This document shows positions 53,545 through 62,882 of a DNA stretch of 64,000 nt, one piece after another. A model generated the notes under the pieces. The model saw nothing but the letters and a program-made list of their open reading frames with translations. It did not search any database and was not told the origin of the DNA. Location: NCBI GenBank assembly GCA_019114465.1, contig DXFM01000022.1:1-64000 (forward strand). The letters run 5' to 3'. The translations under genes and the position numbers were made by a program. Origin of the DNA: Candidatus Lachnoclostridium avicola. GTDB taxonomy: Bacteria > Bacillota > Clostridia > Lachnospirales > Lachnospiraceae. How positions within the stretch are numbered: the stretch's first letter is position 1; each line of letters starts with the position of its first letter.

Positions 53545-54564
53545 ATGATAAGAATAGCAGTTGACGCCATGGGCGGGGATTATGCGCCTGGAGAGATTAT
53601 CAAGGGCGCCGTTCAGGCGGCTGGCAGGAGAGATGACATTCAGATCATTCTCATCGGACAGGAGGACGTGGTCCGGGAGGAGTTGAAGAAGTACAACTTC
53701 CGGGAAGGACAGATCACCGTGCAGAATGCCACGGAGGTGATCGCCACGGAGGAGCCGCCGGTGAATGCCATCCGCAAGAAGAAGGATTCCTCCCTGGTGG
53801 TTGGAATGAATATGGTAAAGAGAGGGGAAGCAGACGCCATCGTATCTGCCGGCAGCTCCGGGGCCATCCTGGTGGGCGGTCAGGTGATCGTGGGCAGGAT
53901 CAAGGGCGTGGAGCGGCCGCCTCTGGCGCCTCTCATTCCCACGGAGAAAGGGGTGTCCCTTCTCATCGACTGCGGAGCCAACGTGGACGCCAGACCGTCC
54001 CACCTGGTTCAGTTTGCCAGAATGGGTTCCATCTACATGGAGCATGTGGTGGGCGTCAAAAATCCCAGGGTTGCCATCGTCAACATCGGAGCGGAGGAGG
54101 AGAAGGGCAATGCCCTGGTGAAGGAGACTTTCCCCCTGTTAAAAGAATGTCCCGGCATCAATTTCATCGGAAGCATCGAGGCCCGGGAGATTCCCCACGG
54201 CGGGGCGGATGTGGTGGTCTGCGAGGCCTTTGTGGGCAATGTGATTCTGAAGCTCTACGAGGGCGTGGGAGCCACTCTCCTGTCAAAGGTGAAGGAGGGG
54301 ATGATGTCCAGTCTGCGCAGCAAGATTGGAGCGCTGTTGGTGAAGCCGGCTTTGAAGGAGACTTTGAAATCGTTTGACGCCAGCAAGTACGGCGGAGCGC
54401 CGCTTTTGGGATTGAACGGGCTGGTGGTCAAGACGCACGGTAATTCCAAGGCGACGGAAGTATGCAATTCCATCATCCAGTGTGTGACTTTTAAGGAACA
54501 GGGCATCAACGAAAAAATCAGAGAGAGCCTTGGCAGAGAAAAAACTGAAGAAGGAAAGGAATGA
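53545..54564 (+). CDS. plsX: Phosphate acyltransferase PlsX
   Basis: A 339-residue enzyme making acyl-phosphate from acyl-ACP, the first committed step of phospholipid synthesis in Firmicutes. It starts [20 protein letters not shown] and contains [47 protein letters not shown] and [19 protein letters not shown], all family blocks. ATG 53545 begins at the conserved N-terminus, with AAGGAG ten bases upstream; longer frames are unsupported. The acyl carrier protein that supplies its substrate is encoded next, four bases later. Full length; membrane-associated but without membrane helices. Confidence 0.95.
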   Translation: MIRIAVDAMGGDYAPGEIIKGAVQAAGRRDDIQIILIGQEDVVREELKKYNFREGQITVQNATEVIATEEPPVNAIRKKKDSSLVVGMNMVKRGEADAIVSAGSSGAILVGGQVIVGRIKGVERPPLAPLIPTEKGVSLLIDCGANVDARPSHLVQFARMGSIYMEHVVGVKNPRVAIVNIGAEEEKGNALVKETFPLLKECPGINFIGSIEAREIPHGGADVVVCEAFVGNVILKLYEGVGATLLSKVKEGMMSSLRSKIGALLVKPALKETLKSFDASKYGGAPLLGLNGLVVKTHGNSKATEVCNSIIQCVTFKEQGINEKIRESLGREKTEEGKE

Positions 54565-54568
54565 GGTC

Positions 54569-54799
54569 ATGGAATTTGAGAAATTGCAGTCGATTATTGG
54601 AGAGGTGTTGAATCTCGAGCCGGAAGAGATCACCATGGACTCCACTTTTGTGGACGACCTGGGGGCGGATTCCCTGGATCTTTTCCAGATCATCATGGGC
54701 ATCGAGGAAGAGTTTGATATTGAAATTCCCAGCGAGGAAGCGGAAAAGATCATTTCCGTAGGGGACGCGGTGGAACAGATCAAAAATGCGCTGAATTAA
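54569..54799 (+). CDS. acpP: Acyl carrier protein
   Basis: A 76-residue acidic four-helix carrier whose S35, in [20 protein letters not shown], receives phosphopantetheine and carries growing fatty acids. [20 protein letters not shown] is the usual first helix. Start at ATG 54569 after GAGGTC; the upstream frame is only the plsX tail in another phase. Directly follows plsX and is followed by a terminator, so the two may form a unit apart from rnc. DSLDL rather than the common DSLDT/DSLDV is a small variation seen in Clostridia. Confidence 0.95.
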   Translation: MEFEKLQSIIGEVLNLEPEEITMDSTFVDDLGADSLDLFQIIMGIEEEFDIEIPSEEAEKIISVGDAVEQIKNALN

Positions 54800-54813
54800 G
54801 CGGTGTTGAGATA

Positions 54814-54838
54814 AAAGCCCTAAGCGTTAGGGCTTTTT
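54814..54838 (+). terminator. Terminator after acpP
   Basis: AAAGCCCTAA (54814-54823) pairs with TTAGGGCTTT (54827-54836), continuing into a T run. Confidence 0.9.
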
Positions 54839-54848
54839 CTGTTTTGAG

Positions 54849-54885
54849 TATCCGGAGAGAGGGAGAGAATGCCGTTCTCCGGATA
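54849..54885 (+). repeat. Inverted repeat between acpP and rnc
   Basis: TATCCGGAGA (54849-54858) pairs perfectly with TCTCCGGATA (54876-54885). It lies between two terminator-like hairpins. Confidence 0.6.
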
Positions 54886-54923
54886 AAAAGGCTGCCGGCG
54901 GGGCGACCCGCAGGCGGCTTTTT
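54886..54923 (+). terminator. Second terminator-like hairpin before rnc
   Basis: GCTGCC pairs with GGCGGC outside and GCGGG with CCCGC inside, around a GCGA tetraloop, flanked by AAAAA and TTTTT. It ends 18 bases before the rnc start. It may limit read-through, or be a cleavage target of RNase III, as rnc leaders can be. Confidence 0.7.
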
Positions 54924-54941
54924 GGAGAAGAGAGGAGCAGT

Positions 54942-55649
54942 ATGAATCGTAAACTGGAGAAACTGGAGCAGGTCATCGGATACAGATTTCAGGACAAGAA
55001 CCTGTTGTCCCATGCCATGACCCACAGCTCCTACGCAAATGAAAGACACTGGGAGAAAGCCAGGAATAATGAACGGCTGGAGTTTTTGGGAGACGCGGTG
55101 CTGGAGCTGGTATCCAGCGATTTTCTGTATCACAAAAACAATCAGATGCCGGAGGGAGAGATGACCAGGACCAGAGCCAGCATGGTGTGTGAGCAGGCCC
55201 TTGCCTACTGCGCGGGGGAGATCCGCCTGGGGGACTATCTGCTGCTGGGCCGGGGCGAGGAAGCCACGGGAGGCAGGGAGAGAAGCTCGGTAGTGTCAGA
55301 CGCCATGGAAGCGCTCATCGGCGCGGTGTATCTGGACGGTGGTTTTGCTAGTGCAAAAGAGTTCATCCACAAATTTATTTTAAACGATCTGGAGGACAAA
55401 CAGCTCTTTTACGATAGCAAGACTATTCTGCAGGAAATGGTCCAGGGAATGGGGAGAGAGGCTCTCACCTATGAACTCCTGGGAGAAGAGGGACCGGAAC
55501 ACAACCGGGTGTATGAGACCTGCGCGAAGATCGGCAGCCGGGAGATCGGCCGCGGTCAGGGCCGCTCCAAAAAGGCGGCGGAGCAGATGGCGGCCTACCG
55601 CGGCATTCTGAAGCTGCAGGAAGAAGGTCAGAAGGCACCGGAAGCGTAG
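54942..55649 (+). CDS. rnc: Ribonuclease III
   Basis: A 235-residue double-strand RNA endonuclease for rRNA and mRNA processing. The catalytic domain has the signature NERLEFLGDAVLELV with its acidic residues, plus DAMEALIGAVYLDGG with the metal-binding Asp and Glu. The C-terminal double-stranded RNA-binding domain runs from about residue 155 (DSKTILQEMVQGMGREALTY) to GRGQGRSKKAAEQMAA. AGAGGAGC precedes the ATG. smc begins 13 bases behind it. The structured leader raises the possibility of RNase III self-cleavage, known for rnc in other bacteria. Confidence 0.95.
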   Translation: MNRKLEKLEQVIGYRFQDKNLLSHAMTHSSYANERHWEKARNNERLEFLGDAVLELVSSDFLYHKNNQMPEGEMTRTRASMVCEQALAYCAGEIRLGDYLLLGRGEEATGGRERSSVVSDAMEALIGAVYLDGGFASAKEFIHKFILNDLEDKQLFYDSKTILQEMVQGMGREALTYELLGEEGPEHNRVYETCAKIGSREIGRGQGRSKKAAEQMAAYRGILKLQEEGQKAPEA

Positions 55650-55662
55650 AATAGGGGAATTT

Positions 55663-58600
55663 ATGTATTTAAAAAGTATAGAAATCCATGGCTTTAAATC
55701 CTTTGCCAACAAGATCGTATTTGAGTTTCACAATGGAATCACCGCCATCGTGGGGCCCAACGGCAGCGGCAAGAGCAATGTGGCCGACGCCGTCCGCTGG
55801 GTATTGGGTGAACAGAAGGTAAAACAGCTGAGGGGCGCCAGCATGCAGGACGTGATCTTTGCGGGAACGGAGCTGAGAAAGCCCCAGGGCTTTGCCTCCG
55901 TGTCCATCACTCTGGATAATTCCGACCACAAGCTGCCGGTGGAGTACGACGAGGTGACCATCACCAGGCGGATCTACCGCTCCGGGGAGAGCGAGTACCG
56001 CATGAACGGGAGCGTCTGCCGGCTAAAGGACATTTACGAGCTGTTTTATGACACCGGTATTGGAAAAGAGGGCTATTCCATCATCGGCCAGGGCCAGATC
56101 GACAAGATCTTGAGCGGCAAGCCGGAGGAACGGCGGGAGCTGTTTGACGAGGCCGCCGGAATCGTGAAATTCAAGCGGCGCAAGGCGGTGGCCCAGAAAA
56201 AGCTGGAAGATGAGAAGCAGAACCTGGTCCGGGTGACGGATATTCTCTCCGAGCTGGAAAAACAGGTGGGCCCGCTGGAGAAACAGTCGGAGACGGCGAA
56301 GGAATATCTGCGGTTAAAAGAAGAATTGAAGCGCCGGGACGCCAACGCTTTCCTGCTGGAGACGGAAGGAATCCAGTCCCAGTTAAAGGATCTGGATGAG
56401 AAGGAGACCATCGTCGCAGACCAGCTGAGAGAGACCAGGCAGGCGTCGGAGCATCTGAAAGAGGAATACGATCAGGTGACGGAAGCCATCTCTGCTCTGG
56501 ACGGAGAGCTGGCGAAAAAGCGGGAGGAACACTCGGGAGCCGGCATGCTGAAGGGCAATCTGGAAGGCCAGATCGGCGTTCTGCGGGAGCAGATCAACAC
56601 GGAGCGGATGAACGCGGAGCACATCGCCACCCGGATGGCTTCCATTGACGGGGAGCTGGCGGAAAAGAGCAGCCAGATGTCCGGATATGAGAAGGACCGG
56701 GATGAGATCGCCGCCCAGGCGGAAGTCTGCGTGAAAAAGCAGACGGAGGCGGAGGAAGCCCTGCGCCGGGCAGAAGAGGAGATGATGGTCTTAGACCAGA
56801 AGATTGAGGACGGCAAGGCTTCCATCATCGCCAATTTAAACGAGAAAGCTTCCCTGGCGGCCAGAAAGCAGCGCTACGCCACCATGTTGGAACAGGCTCA
56901 GGTGCGCCGGTCTGAGGTGGCCCAGAAGCTGCTGAAGTTCAAAAGCGATGAGTCCGTCCAGGATGAACAGTTAAAGGACGAGCAGAAGAAGCTGGATGAG
57001 ATCGAGGCGGAGATCGCCGGCCTGGATACGGAGCGGACGGAGACGGAAGAGCGGATCAGTCAGCTGGAACAGGAAGTCCGCCGTCTGAACAAGAACTTAA
57101 ATGATACCCAGCAGCAGTACCACACCAGCCACACCAGGCTGGAGTCCCTGCGGAATCTGGCGGAGCGGTACGAGGGATACGGCGGCAGCATCCGCCGGGT
57201 CATGGAGGTGCGGGACCGGGTAAAGGGCATCCACGGCGTGGTGGCGGACATTATCACCACGGAGAAAAAATACGAGGTGGCGGTGGAGACGGCCCTGGGC
57301 GGCAGCATCCAGAATATTGTCACCGACTCGGAACAGACAGCCAAGCAGCTGATCGAGTATCTGAAAAAGAATAAATTCGGCCGGGCCACCTTCCTCCCCC
57401 TCACCAGTGTGGGGAGGCGGGACAGCTTCAGCCAGGAGGCGGCTTTGCGGGAGCCGGGCATCATCGGACTGGCCAACCGTCTGGTTCATGTGGAGCCCCA
57501 GTACGAGGGTCTGGCCAATTACCTGCTGGGCCGGGTGGTGGTGGCGGAGAATATTGATTACGCCATTGCCCTGGCGAGAAAATACCGCTATACCCTGCGG
57601 ATCGTCACTCTGGACGGAGAGCTGTTAAGCGCCGGCGGTTCCATGACGGGCGGCGCCTTTAAAAACACCAGCAACCTGCTGGGAAGGCGTCGGGAGATCG
57701 AGGAGCTGGAAGAAGCCTGCAGAAAGGCTCTGGTCCGGGTGGATGAGATCCAGAAGGACCTGACACTCAACGAGGGCCTTCTCTCCGGGGAGCGGGAGCG
57801 GCTGGAAGAGCTGCGTTCCGCCCGCCAGGAGGCCGGCCTGCGCCGGAATACGGTGCAGATCGGCATTGCCGGCCTGGAGGAGAAAAAGGCGGAGATCGCC
57901 GAATCCTCCACGGACATGATCCGGGAAAACCGGGATCTGGAAGAGCAGCTGAGGGATATCGGCCGCAGCCAGACGGAAATCGGCGATGAGGAGAAACGGC
58001 TGGAGGAACTGAACGCCCGGACCAGCCAGGAGATTGACAATCTCTCCGCCCGTCTGGAGAAGGCCAAGGAGGAGAGCGAGAACTGCCGTCAGGCTCTGGC
58101 GGCGGCGCAGATGGAGACCTCCGGCCTTCATCAGAGGCATCAGTTTGCCCTGGAAAATATCCGCCGTGTCCGGGAGGAGACCGGACGTCTGGAGGAAGAG
58201 AAAAAGAACCTGGGCCAGGGAGCCGGAGGCAGCAGCCAGATCATCGAGTCCAAGGAGGCGGAGATCGCCCAGCTGCGGGAGCTGATTGAGAACGCGGAGA
58301 AAAACGCTCAGAGGCTGGCAGGGGAGATCGAGGCGGCAGTCCGGGAGAAGGAAGCCCAGGCGGCCAGACAGGGAGGGTTCTTCCAGAAACGGGAAGAGAT
58401 TTCCGGGGAGATCAGCCGTCTGGACAAAGAGGCCTTCCGCCTGCAGAATCAGCGGGAGAAGCTGTCGGAGCGACTGGAAAATTACGTCAATTATATGTGG
58501 AGCGAGTATGAGCTGACCTACTCCGGGGCGGAGGCTCTCCGGGACGAGTCCGCGGGCAGCCTGCCGGAGTTAAAGAAGCGGCTGGAAGAGCTGAAGGCAG

Positions 58601-59223
58601 CCATCCGCGCCCTGGGCAATGTAAACGTGAACGCCATTGAGGACTACAAGGAGATCTCCGGCCGGTACGAATTTATGAAGACCCAGCACGAGGATCTGGT
58701 GAAGGCGGAGGCTGCCCTGCTAAATGTGATCGAGGAGCTGGACACGGGCATGCGCCGGCAGTTTGAGGAGAAGTTCAAGGAGATCCAGAAGGAATTTGAC
58801 AAGGTGTTCCGGGAGATGTTCGGAGGCGGAAGCGGCCGCCTGGAGCTTCTGGAGGACGAGGATCTTCTGGAGGCGGGCATCCAGATCATCGCCCAGCCCC
58901 CGGGCAAGAAGCTGCAGAATATGATGCAGCTCTCCGGCGGCGAGAAGGCCCTCACGGCCATCGCTCTGCTGTTTGCCATCCAGAACTTAAAGCCGTCTCC
59001 CTTCTGTCTGCTGGACGAGATCGAGGCGGCTCTGGACGACTCCAACGTGGACCGGTTCGCCGGTTATCTCCACAAACTGACCAAACACACCCAGTTCATC
59101 GTCATCACCCACCGGAGAGGAACCATGATGGCGGCGGACCGGCTGTACGGAATCACCATGCAGGAGAAAGGCGTTTCCACTCTGGTGAGCGTCAGCCTGA
59201 TCGAGGATGAATTAGATAAATAG
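55663..59223 (+). CDS. smc: Chromosome condensation ATPase SMC
   Basis: 1,186 residues with the full SMC layout: N-terminal ATP-binding half (IEIHGFKSFANK, Walker A VGPNGSGKSNVADA), first coiled coil, hinge at about residues 510-660 (GVVADIITTEKKYEVAVETA, later LDGELLSAGGSMTGGAFKNT), second coiled coil, and C-terminal half with the signature MMQLSGGEKALTAIALLFAI and Walker B CLLDEIEAALDDSN. As a dimer with ScpA/ScpB it extrudes DNA loops and aids segregation. The ATG stands after TAGGGGAAT, a modest site. It follows rnc and precedes ftsY by 14 bases, the standard Firmicutes order. Confidence 0.97.
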   Translation: MYLKSIEIHGFKSFANKIVFEFHNGITAIVGPNGSGKSNVADAVRWVLGEQKVKQLRGASMQDVIFAGTELRKPQGFASVSITLDNSDHKLPVEYDEVTITRRIYRSGESEYRMNGSVCRLKDIYELFYDTGIGKEGYSIIGQGQIDKILSGKPEERRELFDEAAGIVKFKRRKAVAQKKLEDEKQNLVRVTDILSELEKQVGPLEKQSETAKEYLRLKEELKRRDANAFLLETEGIQSQLKDLDEKETIVADQLRETRQASEHLKEEYDQVTEAISALDGELAKKREEHSGAGMLKGNLEGQIGVLREQINTERMNAEHIATRMASIDGELAEKSSQMSGYEKDRDEIAAQAEVCVKKQTEAEEALRRAEEEMMVLDQKIEDGKASIIANLNEKASLAARKQRYATMLEQAQVRRSEVAQKLLKFKSDESVQDEQLKDEQKKLDEIEAEIAGLDTERTETEERISQLEQEVRRLNKNLNDTQQQYHTSHTRLESLRNLAERYEGYGGSIRRVMEVRDRVKGIHGVVADIITTEKKYEVAVETALGGSIQNIVTDSEQTAKQLIEYLKKNKFGRATFLPLTSVGRRDSFSQEAALREPGIIGLANRLVHVEPQYEGLANYLLGRVVVAENIDYAIALARKYRYTLRIVTLDGELLSAGGSMTGGAFKNTSNLLGRRREIEELEEACRKALVRVDEIQKDLTLNEGLLSGERERLEELRSARQEAGLRRNTVQIGIAGLEEKKAEIAESSTDMIRENRDLEEQLRDIGRSQTEIGDEEKRLEELNARTSQEIDNLSARLEKAKEESENCRQALAAAQMETSGLHQRHQFALENIRRVREETGRLEEEKKNLGQGAGGSSQIIESKEAEIAQLRELIENAEKNAQRLAGEIEAAVREKEAQAARQGGFFQKREEISGEISRLDKEAFRLQNQREKLSERLENYVNYMWSEYELTYSGAEALRDESAGSLPELKKRLEELKAAIRALGNVNVNAIEDYKEISGRYEFMKTQHEDLVKAEAALLNVIEELDTGMRRQFEEKFKEIQKEFDKVFREMFGGGSGRLELLEDEDLLEAGIQIIAQPPGKKLQNMMQLSGGEKALTAIALLFAIQNLKPSPFCLLDEIEAALDDSNVDRFAGYLHKLTKHTQFIVITHRRGTMMAADRLYGITMQEKGVSTLVSVSLIEDELDK

Positions 59224-59237
59224 AGGAGGAATTGGGA

Positions 59238-60173
59238 ATGGAAGAGCAGAAGAAAGGTTTTTTCAGCCGCCTGGTGCAGGGGCTGACGAAGACGAGAAAT
59301 AATATTGTGTCCGGCATCGACTCCATCTTCAGCGGATTTTCCGCCATTGATGACGATTTTTACGAGGAGATCGAGGAGACCCTGATCATGGGAGATCTGG
59401 GCATCAAGACCACCACGTCCATCATTGAGAATCTGAAGGCCACGGTGAAGGAGCAGCACATCAAGGAACCGTCCGAGTGCAAGCAGATCCTCATCGACAG
59501 CATCAAAAAGCAGATGGACCTGGGGGAGAACGCCTATGAGTTTGAAAACAGGAAGTCTGTAGTGCTGGTCATCGGCGTCAACGGGGTGGGCAAGACCACC
59601 TCGGTGGGCAAGCTGGCGGGCCAGTTAAAGGACAGCGGCCACAAGGTGATCCTGGGAGCGGCGGATACGTTCCGGGCGGGAGCCATTGAGCAGCTGACAG
59701 AGTGGGCCCACCGGGCGGGAGTGGAGATTATCGCCCAGCAGGAGGGATCGGATCCGGCGGCGGTGGTCTACGACGCCGTCTCCGCCGCCAAATCCAGAAA
59801 CGCAGACGTGCTCATCTGCGACACGGCCGGGCGGCTTCACAACAAGAAGAACCTGATGGAAGAGCTGAAGAAAATCAACCGCATCATTGACCGGGAGTAT
59901 CCGGAGGCATACCGGGAGAACCTGGTGGTGCTGGACGGAACCACCGGCCAGAACGCTCTGGCCCAGGCCAGACAGTTCATGGAGGTGGCGGATGTCACCG
60001 GCATCATTCTCACCAAGCTGGACGGAACGGCAAAGGGAGGAATCGCCGTGGCCATCCAGTCCGAGCTGGGTATCCCGGTGAAATATATTGGAATCGGGGA
60101 AAAGATCGACGACCTGCAGAAATTTAATGCCGATCAGTTTGTAAACGCTCTGTTTGATATCAAAGAAAACTGA
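59238..60173 (+). CDS. ftsY: Signal recognition particle receptor FtsY
   Basis: A 311-residue GTPase that docks SRP-ribosome complexes at the membrane. A short N-terminal region ([20 protein letters not shown]) leads the helical N domain. The G domain shows G1 [14 protein letters not shown], the insertion box region [16 protein letters not shown]3 [17 protein letters not shown]4 [10 protein letters not shown] and the closing [15 protein letters not shown]. The long acidic A domain of Gram-negative FtsY is absent, as usual in Firmicutes. ATG 59238 has AGGAGGAA seven bases before it; the TTG at 59232 abuts that site. ffh/ylxM do not follow here; a ClC gene does. Confidence 0.97.
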   Translation: MEEQKKGFFSRLVQGLTKTRNNIVSGIDSIFSGFSAIDDDFYEEIEETLIMGDLGIKTTTSIIENLKATVKEQHIKEPSECKQILIDSIKKQMDLGENAYEFENRKSVVLVIGVNGVGKTTSVGKLAGQLKDSGHKVILGAADTFRAGAIEQLTEWAHRAGVEIIAQQEGSDPAAVVYDAVSAAKSRNADVLICDTAGRLHNKKNLMEELKKINRIIDREYPEAYRENLVVLDGTTGQNALAQARQFMEVADVTGIILTKLDGTAKGGIAVAIQSELGIPVKYIGIGEKIDDLQKFNADQFVNALFDIKEN

Positions 60174-60240
60174 CGGGAAGGGGGGAGAGGCCTCCGCTGT
60201 CCGGTCAGAATCCTGCCGGTTCTTCCGCCCGGGGCGGGGC

Positions 60241-61503
60241 ATGAGTATGATTCGCATTGACAAGACAACTCCTTTGGGGAGCAATATTCATTATTTCCTG
60301 AAATGGACCTTTATCTCCTGCGTCATCGGATTGACGGTGGGAGTGATTGGCGCCGTGTTCAGCATTGCGGTGCGGTGGGTGACCGCCTTCTGGGAGAGCC
60401 ACTCCTGGACCCTGTTTCTGGCCCCGGCGGCCGGCGTGCTCATTGTGTGGCTGTACCGGACCTTCCACGAGGAGGGAAACAAGGGAACCAATCTGGTGCT
60501 GGAGAGCATTTCTTCCAATGAAGAAGTGTCTCTGGCCACAGCGCCGTTGATTTTCATCAGCACCCTGCTGACCCATTTTGTGTCCGCCTCTGCCGGACGG
60601 GAGGGGGCGGCCCTGCAGCTGGGCGGTTCTCTGGGAAACCAGATCGGGAAACTGCTCCGCCTGGACGAGAAGGACAAAAAGGTGGCGGTGATGTGCGGCA
60701 TGAGCGCCTGCTTTGCCGCTCTCTTCGGGACGCCCATGGCGGCGGGAATCTTTTCCCTGGAGGTGGTGAGCATCGGCGTACTCTACTACGCGGCCCTGGT
60801 GCCCTGCGTGTTCTCCGCCTTTATCGGGGCGGCGGTCTCGGAAGGCTTCGGAAATCCGCCGGAGCAGTTTCTGCTGGGGGCGGTGCCGGAGTTTGGCATC
60901 ACAGAAGCGGTGCTCACTGTCATCCTGGGAGTGCTCTGCGCTCTGCTCAGCATGGCTTTCTGCGTGCTGCTTCACCGGTCGGAGAAACTGTACCACAGCC
61001 GGATTCCAAACGGTTATGCGCGGATCGCCGTGGGAGGTGTGCTGCTCATTGCGCTGACTCTGCTGTCCGGCAGCCGGGACTACAACGGCAGCGGCATGGA
61101 GCTCATCGGCAGGATCATGGGCGGGGAGACCGTCAGCTATCTGGCCTTTTTCTGGAAAATGATTTTCACGGCGGTGGTGCTGGGAGCCGGCTTTAAAGGG
61201 GGAGAGATCGTCCCCACTCTCTGCGTGGGAGCGGCCTTCGGCGCGACGGTGGCCAGGATTGCAGGTCTGGATCAGGGGCTGTGCGCCGCCTGTTCCATGG
61301 CAGCCCTGTTTGCCGGGGTCACCAACTGCCCCATCGCCACTGTGATTCTGGCCTTTGAGCTGTTCGGGTACGGCGCCATGCCCTATTTTGCCATTATTGT
61401 GGCGGTGAGCTTTACCCTGTCAGGATATTACGGGCTGTACAAGAGCCAGAAGTTTGTGTATTCCAAGCTGAAGGCGGAGTATATCAACATCCGGTCGAAG
61501 TAA
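60241..61503 (+). CDS. ClC-family chloride channel or antiporter
   Basis: A 420-residue membrane protein with about ten to twelve helices. The gating-glutamate block GREGAALQLGG is present (E at the external gate) and the last selectivity block reads GGEIVPTLCVGAAFGATVA. The first block, GTNLVLESI, replaces the usual GSGIP, as in many bacterial ClC relatives, so ion preference (chloride, fluoride or other) is open. The gating glutamate suggests H+-coupled exchange. ATG 60241 is the first start near a G-rich stretch (GGGGCGGGGC); ATG 60247 is an alternative. It lies 67 bases after ftsY with no terminator between, so it may be an added member of that operon. Confidence 0.85.
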   Translation: MSMIRIDKTTPLGSNIHYFLKWTFISCVIGLTVGVIGAVFSIAVRWVTAFWESHSWTLFLAPAAGVLIVWLYRTFHEEGNKGTNLVLESISSNEEVSLATAPLIFISTLLTHFVSASAGREGAALQLGGSLGNQIGKLLRLDEKDKKVAVMCGMSACFAALFGTPMAAGIFSLEVVSIGVLYYAALVPCVFSAFIGAAVSEGFGNPPEQFLLGAVPEFGITEAVLTVILGVLCALLSMAFCVLLHRSEKLYHSRIPNGYARIAVGGVLLIALTLLSGSRDYNGSGMELIGRIMGGETVSYLAFFWKMIFTAVVLGAGFKGGEIVPTLCVGAAFGATVARIAGLDQGLCAACSMAALFAGVTNCPIATVILAFELFGYGAMPYFAIIVAVSFTLSGYYGLYKSQKFVYSKLKAEYINIRSK

Positions 61504-61572
61504 AACGGCCGGCCGGAGCGCCGGGCGGCTGAAGCACAGGACAGACGGGACAGGTTCCCGCGGGAGGAGATT

Positions 61573-62352
61573 ATGAGGATTATCATTTCCCCGGCCAAAA
61601 ACATGCAGGTGGAGACGGACCTTTTTGAGGTATCCGGAACCCCTGCTTTTTTGGAACGGGCAGAACACATCCGGGATATTCTGAAGGAATTTGACCGGGA
61701 AGAGCTGAAGGCCCTGTATCAGGCCAACGATAAGATCACGGAATTGAACTGGCAGCGGCTTCGGCACATGGATTTGAGAGAGGGGCTGACGCCGGCGGTG
61801 CTGGCCTACGTGGGTCTGCAGTACCAGTCCATGGCTCCCCGGGTGTTTACAGACAGCCAGTGGGACTATGTGAAGGACCATCTCTATATTCTCAGCGGGT
61901 TTTACGGGATTCTGCGTGCCATGGACGGAGTGGTTCCCTACCGGCTGGAGATGCAGGCGAAGCTCTCAGTGGACGGCAGCAGGGATCTGTACGGCTACTG
62001 GGGGGACGCCATTTACCGTAGGCTGACGGATGGGGAGGACCACCCCCTGATCGTCAACCTGGCGTCAAAGGAGTACAGCAGGGCGGTGGAGCCATGGCTG
62101 CGCCCCGGCGATCGGTTTGTCACCTGTGTGTTCGGGGAGGAAGGCACGGACCGGAACGGCCGGCCGAAGGTGAAGGTAAAGGCCACCCAGGCGAAGATGG
62201 CCAGGGGCAGTATGGTCCGCTATCTGGCGGAGATCCGCGGGGAGACGGAGGAAGATCTGAAAGGATTTCAGGAGGAAGGCTTCCGGTTCCGGGAGGATCT
62301 GTCCGGGGATGGGGAGCTGGTGTTTATCCGGAAGCCGGAAGACAGGACTTAG
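61573..62352 (+). CDS. yaaA: YaaA family peroxide-stress protein (UPF0246)
   Basis: A 259-residue DNA-binding/iron-limiting stress protein. It begins MRIIISPAKNMQ and continues with NLASKEYSRAVEP, FVTCVFGE and KVKATQAKMARGSMVRYL, all highly conserved in the family; LSGFYGILRAMDGVVPYRLE in the middle is diagnostic. In E. coli YaaA limits free iron and oxidative DNA damage during peroxide stress. GGGAGGAGATT precedes the ATG. Its stop overlaps the stop of the converging mobB gene by three bases. No PerR-like operator is obvious. Confidence 0.9.
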   Translation: MRIIISPAKNMQVETDLFEVSGTPAFLERAEHIRDILKEFDREELKALYQANDKITELNWQRLRHMDLREGLTPAVLAYVGLQYQSMAPRVFTDSQWDYVKDHLYILSGFYGILRAMDGVVPYRLEMQAKLSVDGSRDLYGYWGDAIYRRLTDGEDHPLIVNLASKEYSRAVEPWLRPGDRFVTCVFGEEGTDRNGRPKVKVKATQAKMARGSMVRYLAEIRGETEEDLKGFQEEGFRFREDLSGDGELVFIRKPEDRT

Positions 62353-62873
62353 GGTTTCCTTTCGGAAGCGGGATCCTCAAGAAAGGAGCGGATGAACCGG
62401 CAGATGCCGGAAATGTCGTTTAAATCCAGCTGTTTCACGGAGGGGGGAAGACTCCCGCAGATCCGGGCGGCGGGGAGGTCGGTGGCCACAGCCAGAAGAC
62501 CGTCTGGATTGGATACGGGAGCCTGGGAGATCCCCTCCCGGACCACCTCGATTTTCGCATAAGAAGAGTGTTTGAAGCCCTCCAGCAGGATCAGATCGGC
62601 TTCCGGAAAAAAAGAGAACAGTTCCGTTTCGGTCACAGGTTTCTCCGTGTCCTTCACGATGGAGAACCGGCCGGAACAGAAAACGGCAGTGCCGAAAGCG
62701 CCGGCTTCCTTGTGGCGGAAGCTGTCTGTGCCGGGCCTGTCTGCCTGAAAAGAATGGCCGTCATGTTTGATGACGGCTATTTTTATGCCCTCTTTTGTGA
62801 GCTGAGCAGTGATTTTTGTGAGCAGGGTGGTTTTTCCGGAGTTTTTCACTCCGCATACGGCCAGAACGTGCAT
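62349..62873 (-). CDS. mobB: Molybdopterin-guanine dinucleotide biosynthesis protein B
   Basis: A 174-residue P-loop GTPase that assists attachment of GMP to molybdopterin. MHVLAVCGVKNSGKTTLLTK is the Walker A strand and loop; IKIAVIKHDGHSF with D and the following TDSFRHKEAGA are the MobB switch region; ADLILLEGFKHSSYAKIEVV is the diagnostic end of the core. Length is typical. It follows moeA on the minus strand by nine bases, so the two form a molybdenum-cofactor unit that presumably continues beyond the window. Its stop overlaps that of yaaA (62349-62352). Confidence 0.9.
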   Translation of the reverse strand: MHVLAVCGVKNSGKTTLLTKITAQLTKEGIKIAVIKHDGHSFQADRPGTDSFRHKEAGAFGTAVFCSGRFSIVKDTEKPVTETELFSFFPEADLILLEGFKHSSYAKIEVVREGISQAPVSNPDGLLAVATDLPAARICGSLPPSVKQLDLNDISGICRFIRSFLEDPASERKP

Positions 62874-62882
62874 GGGGAAGAC

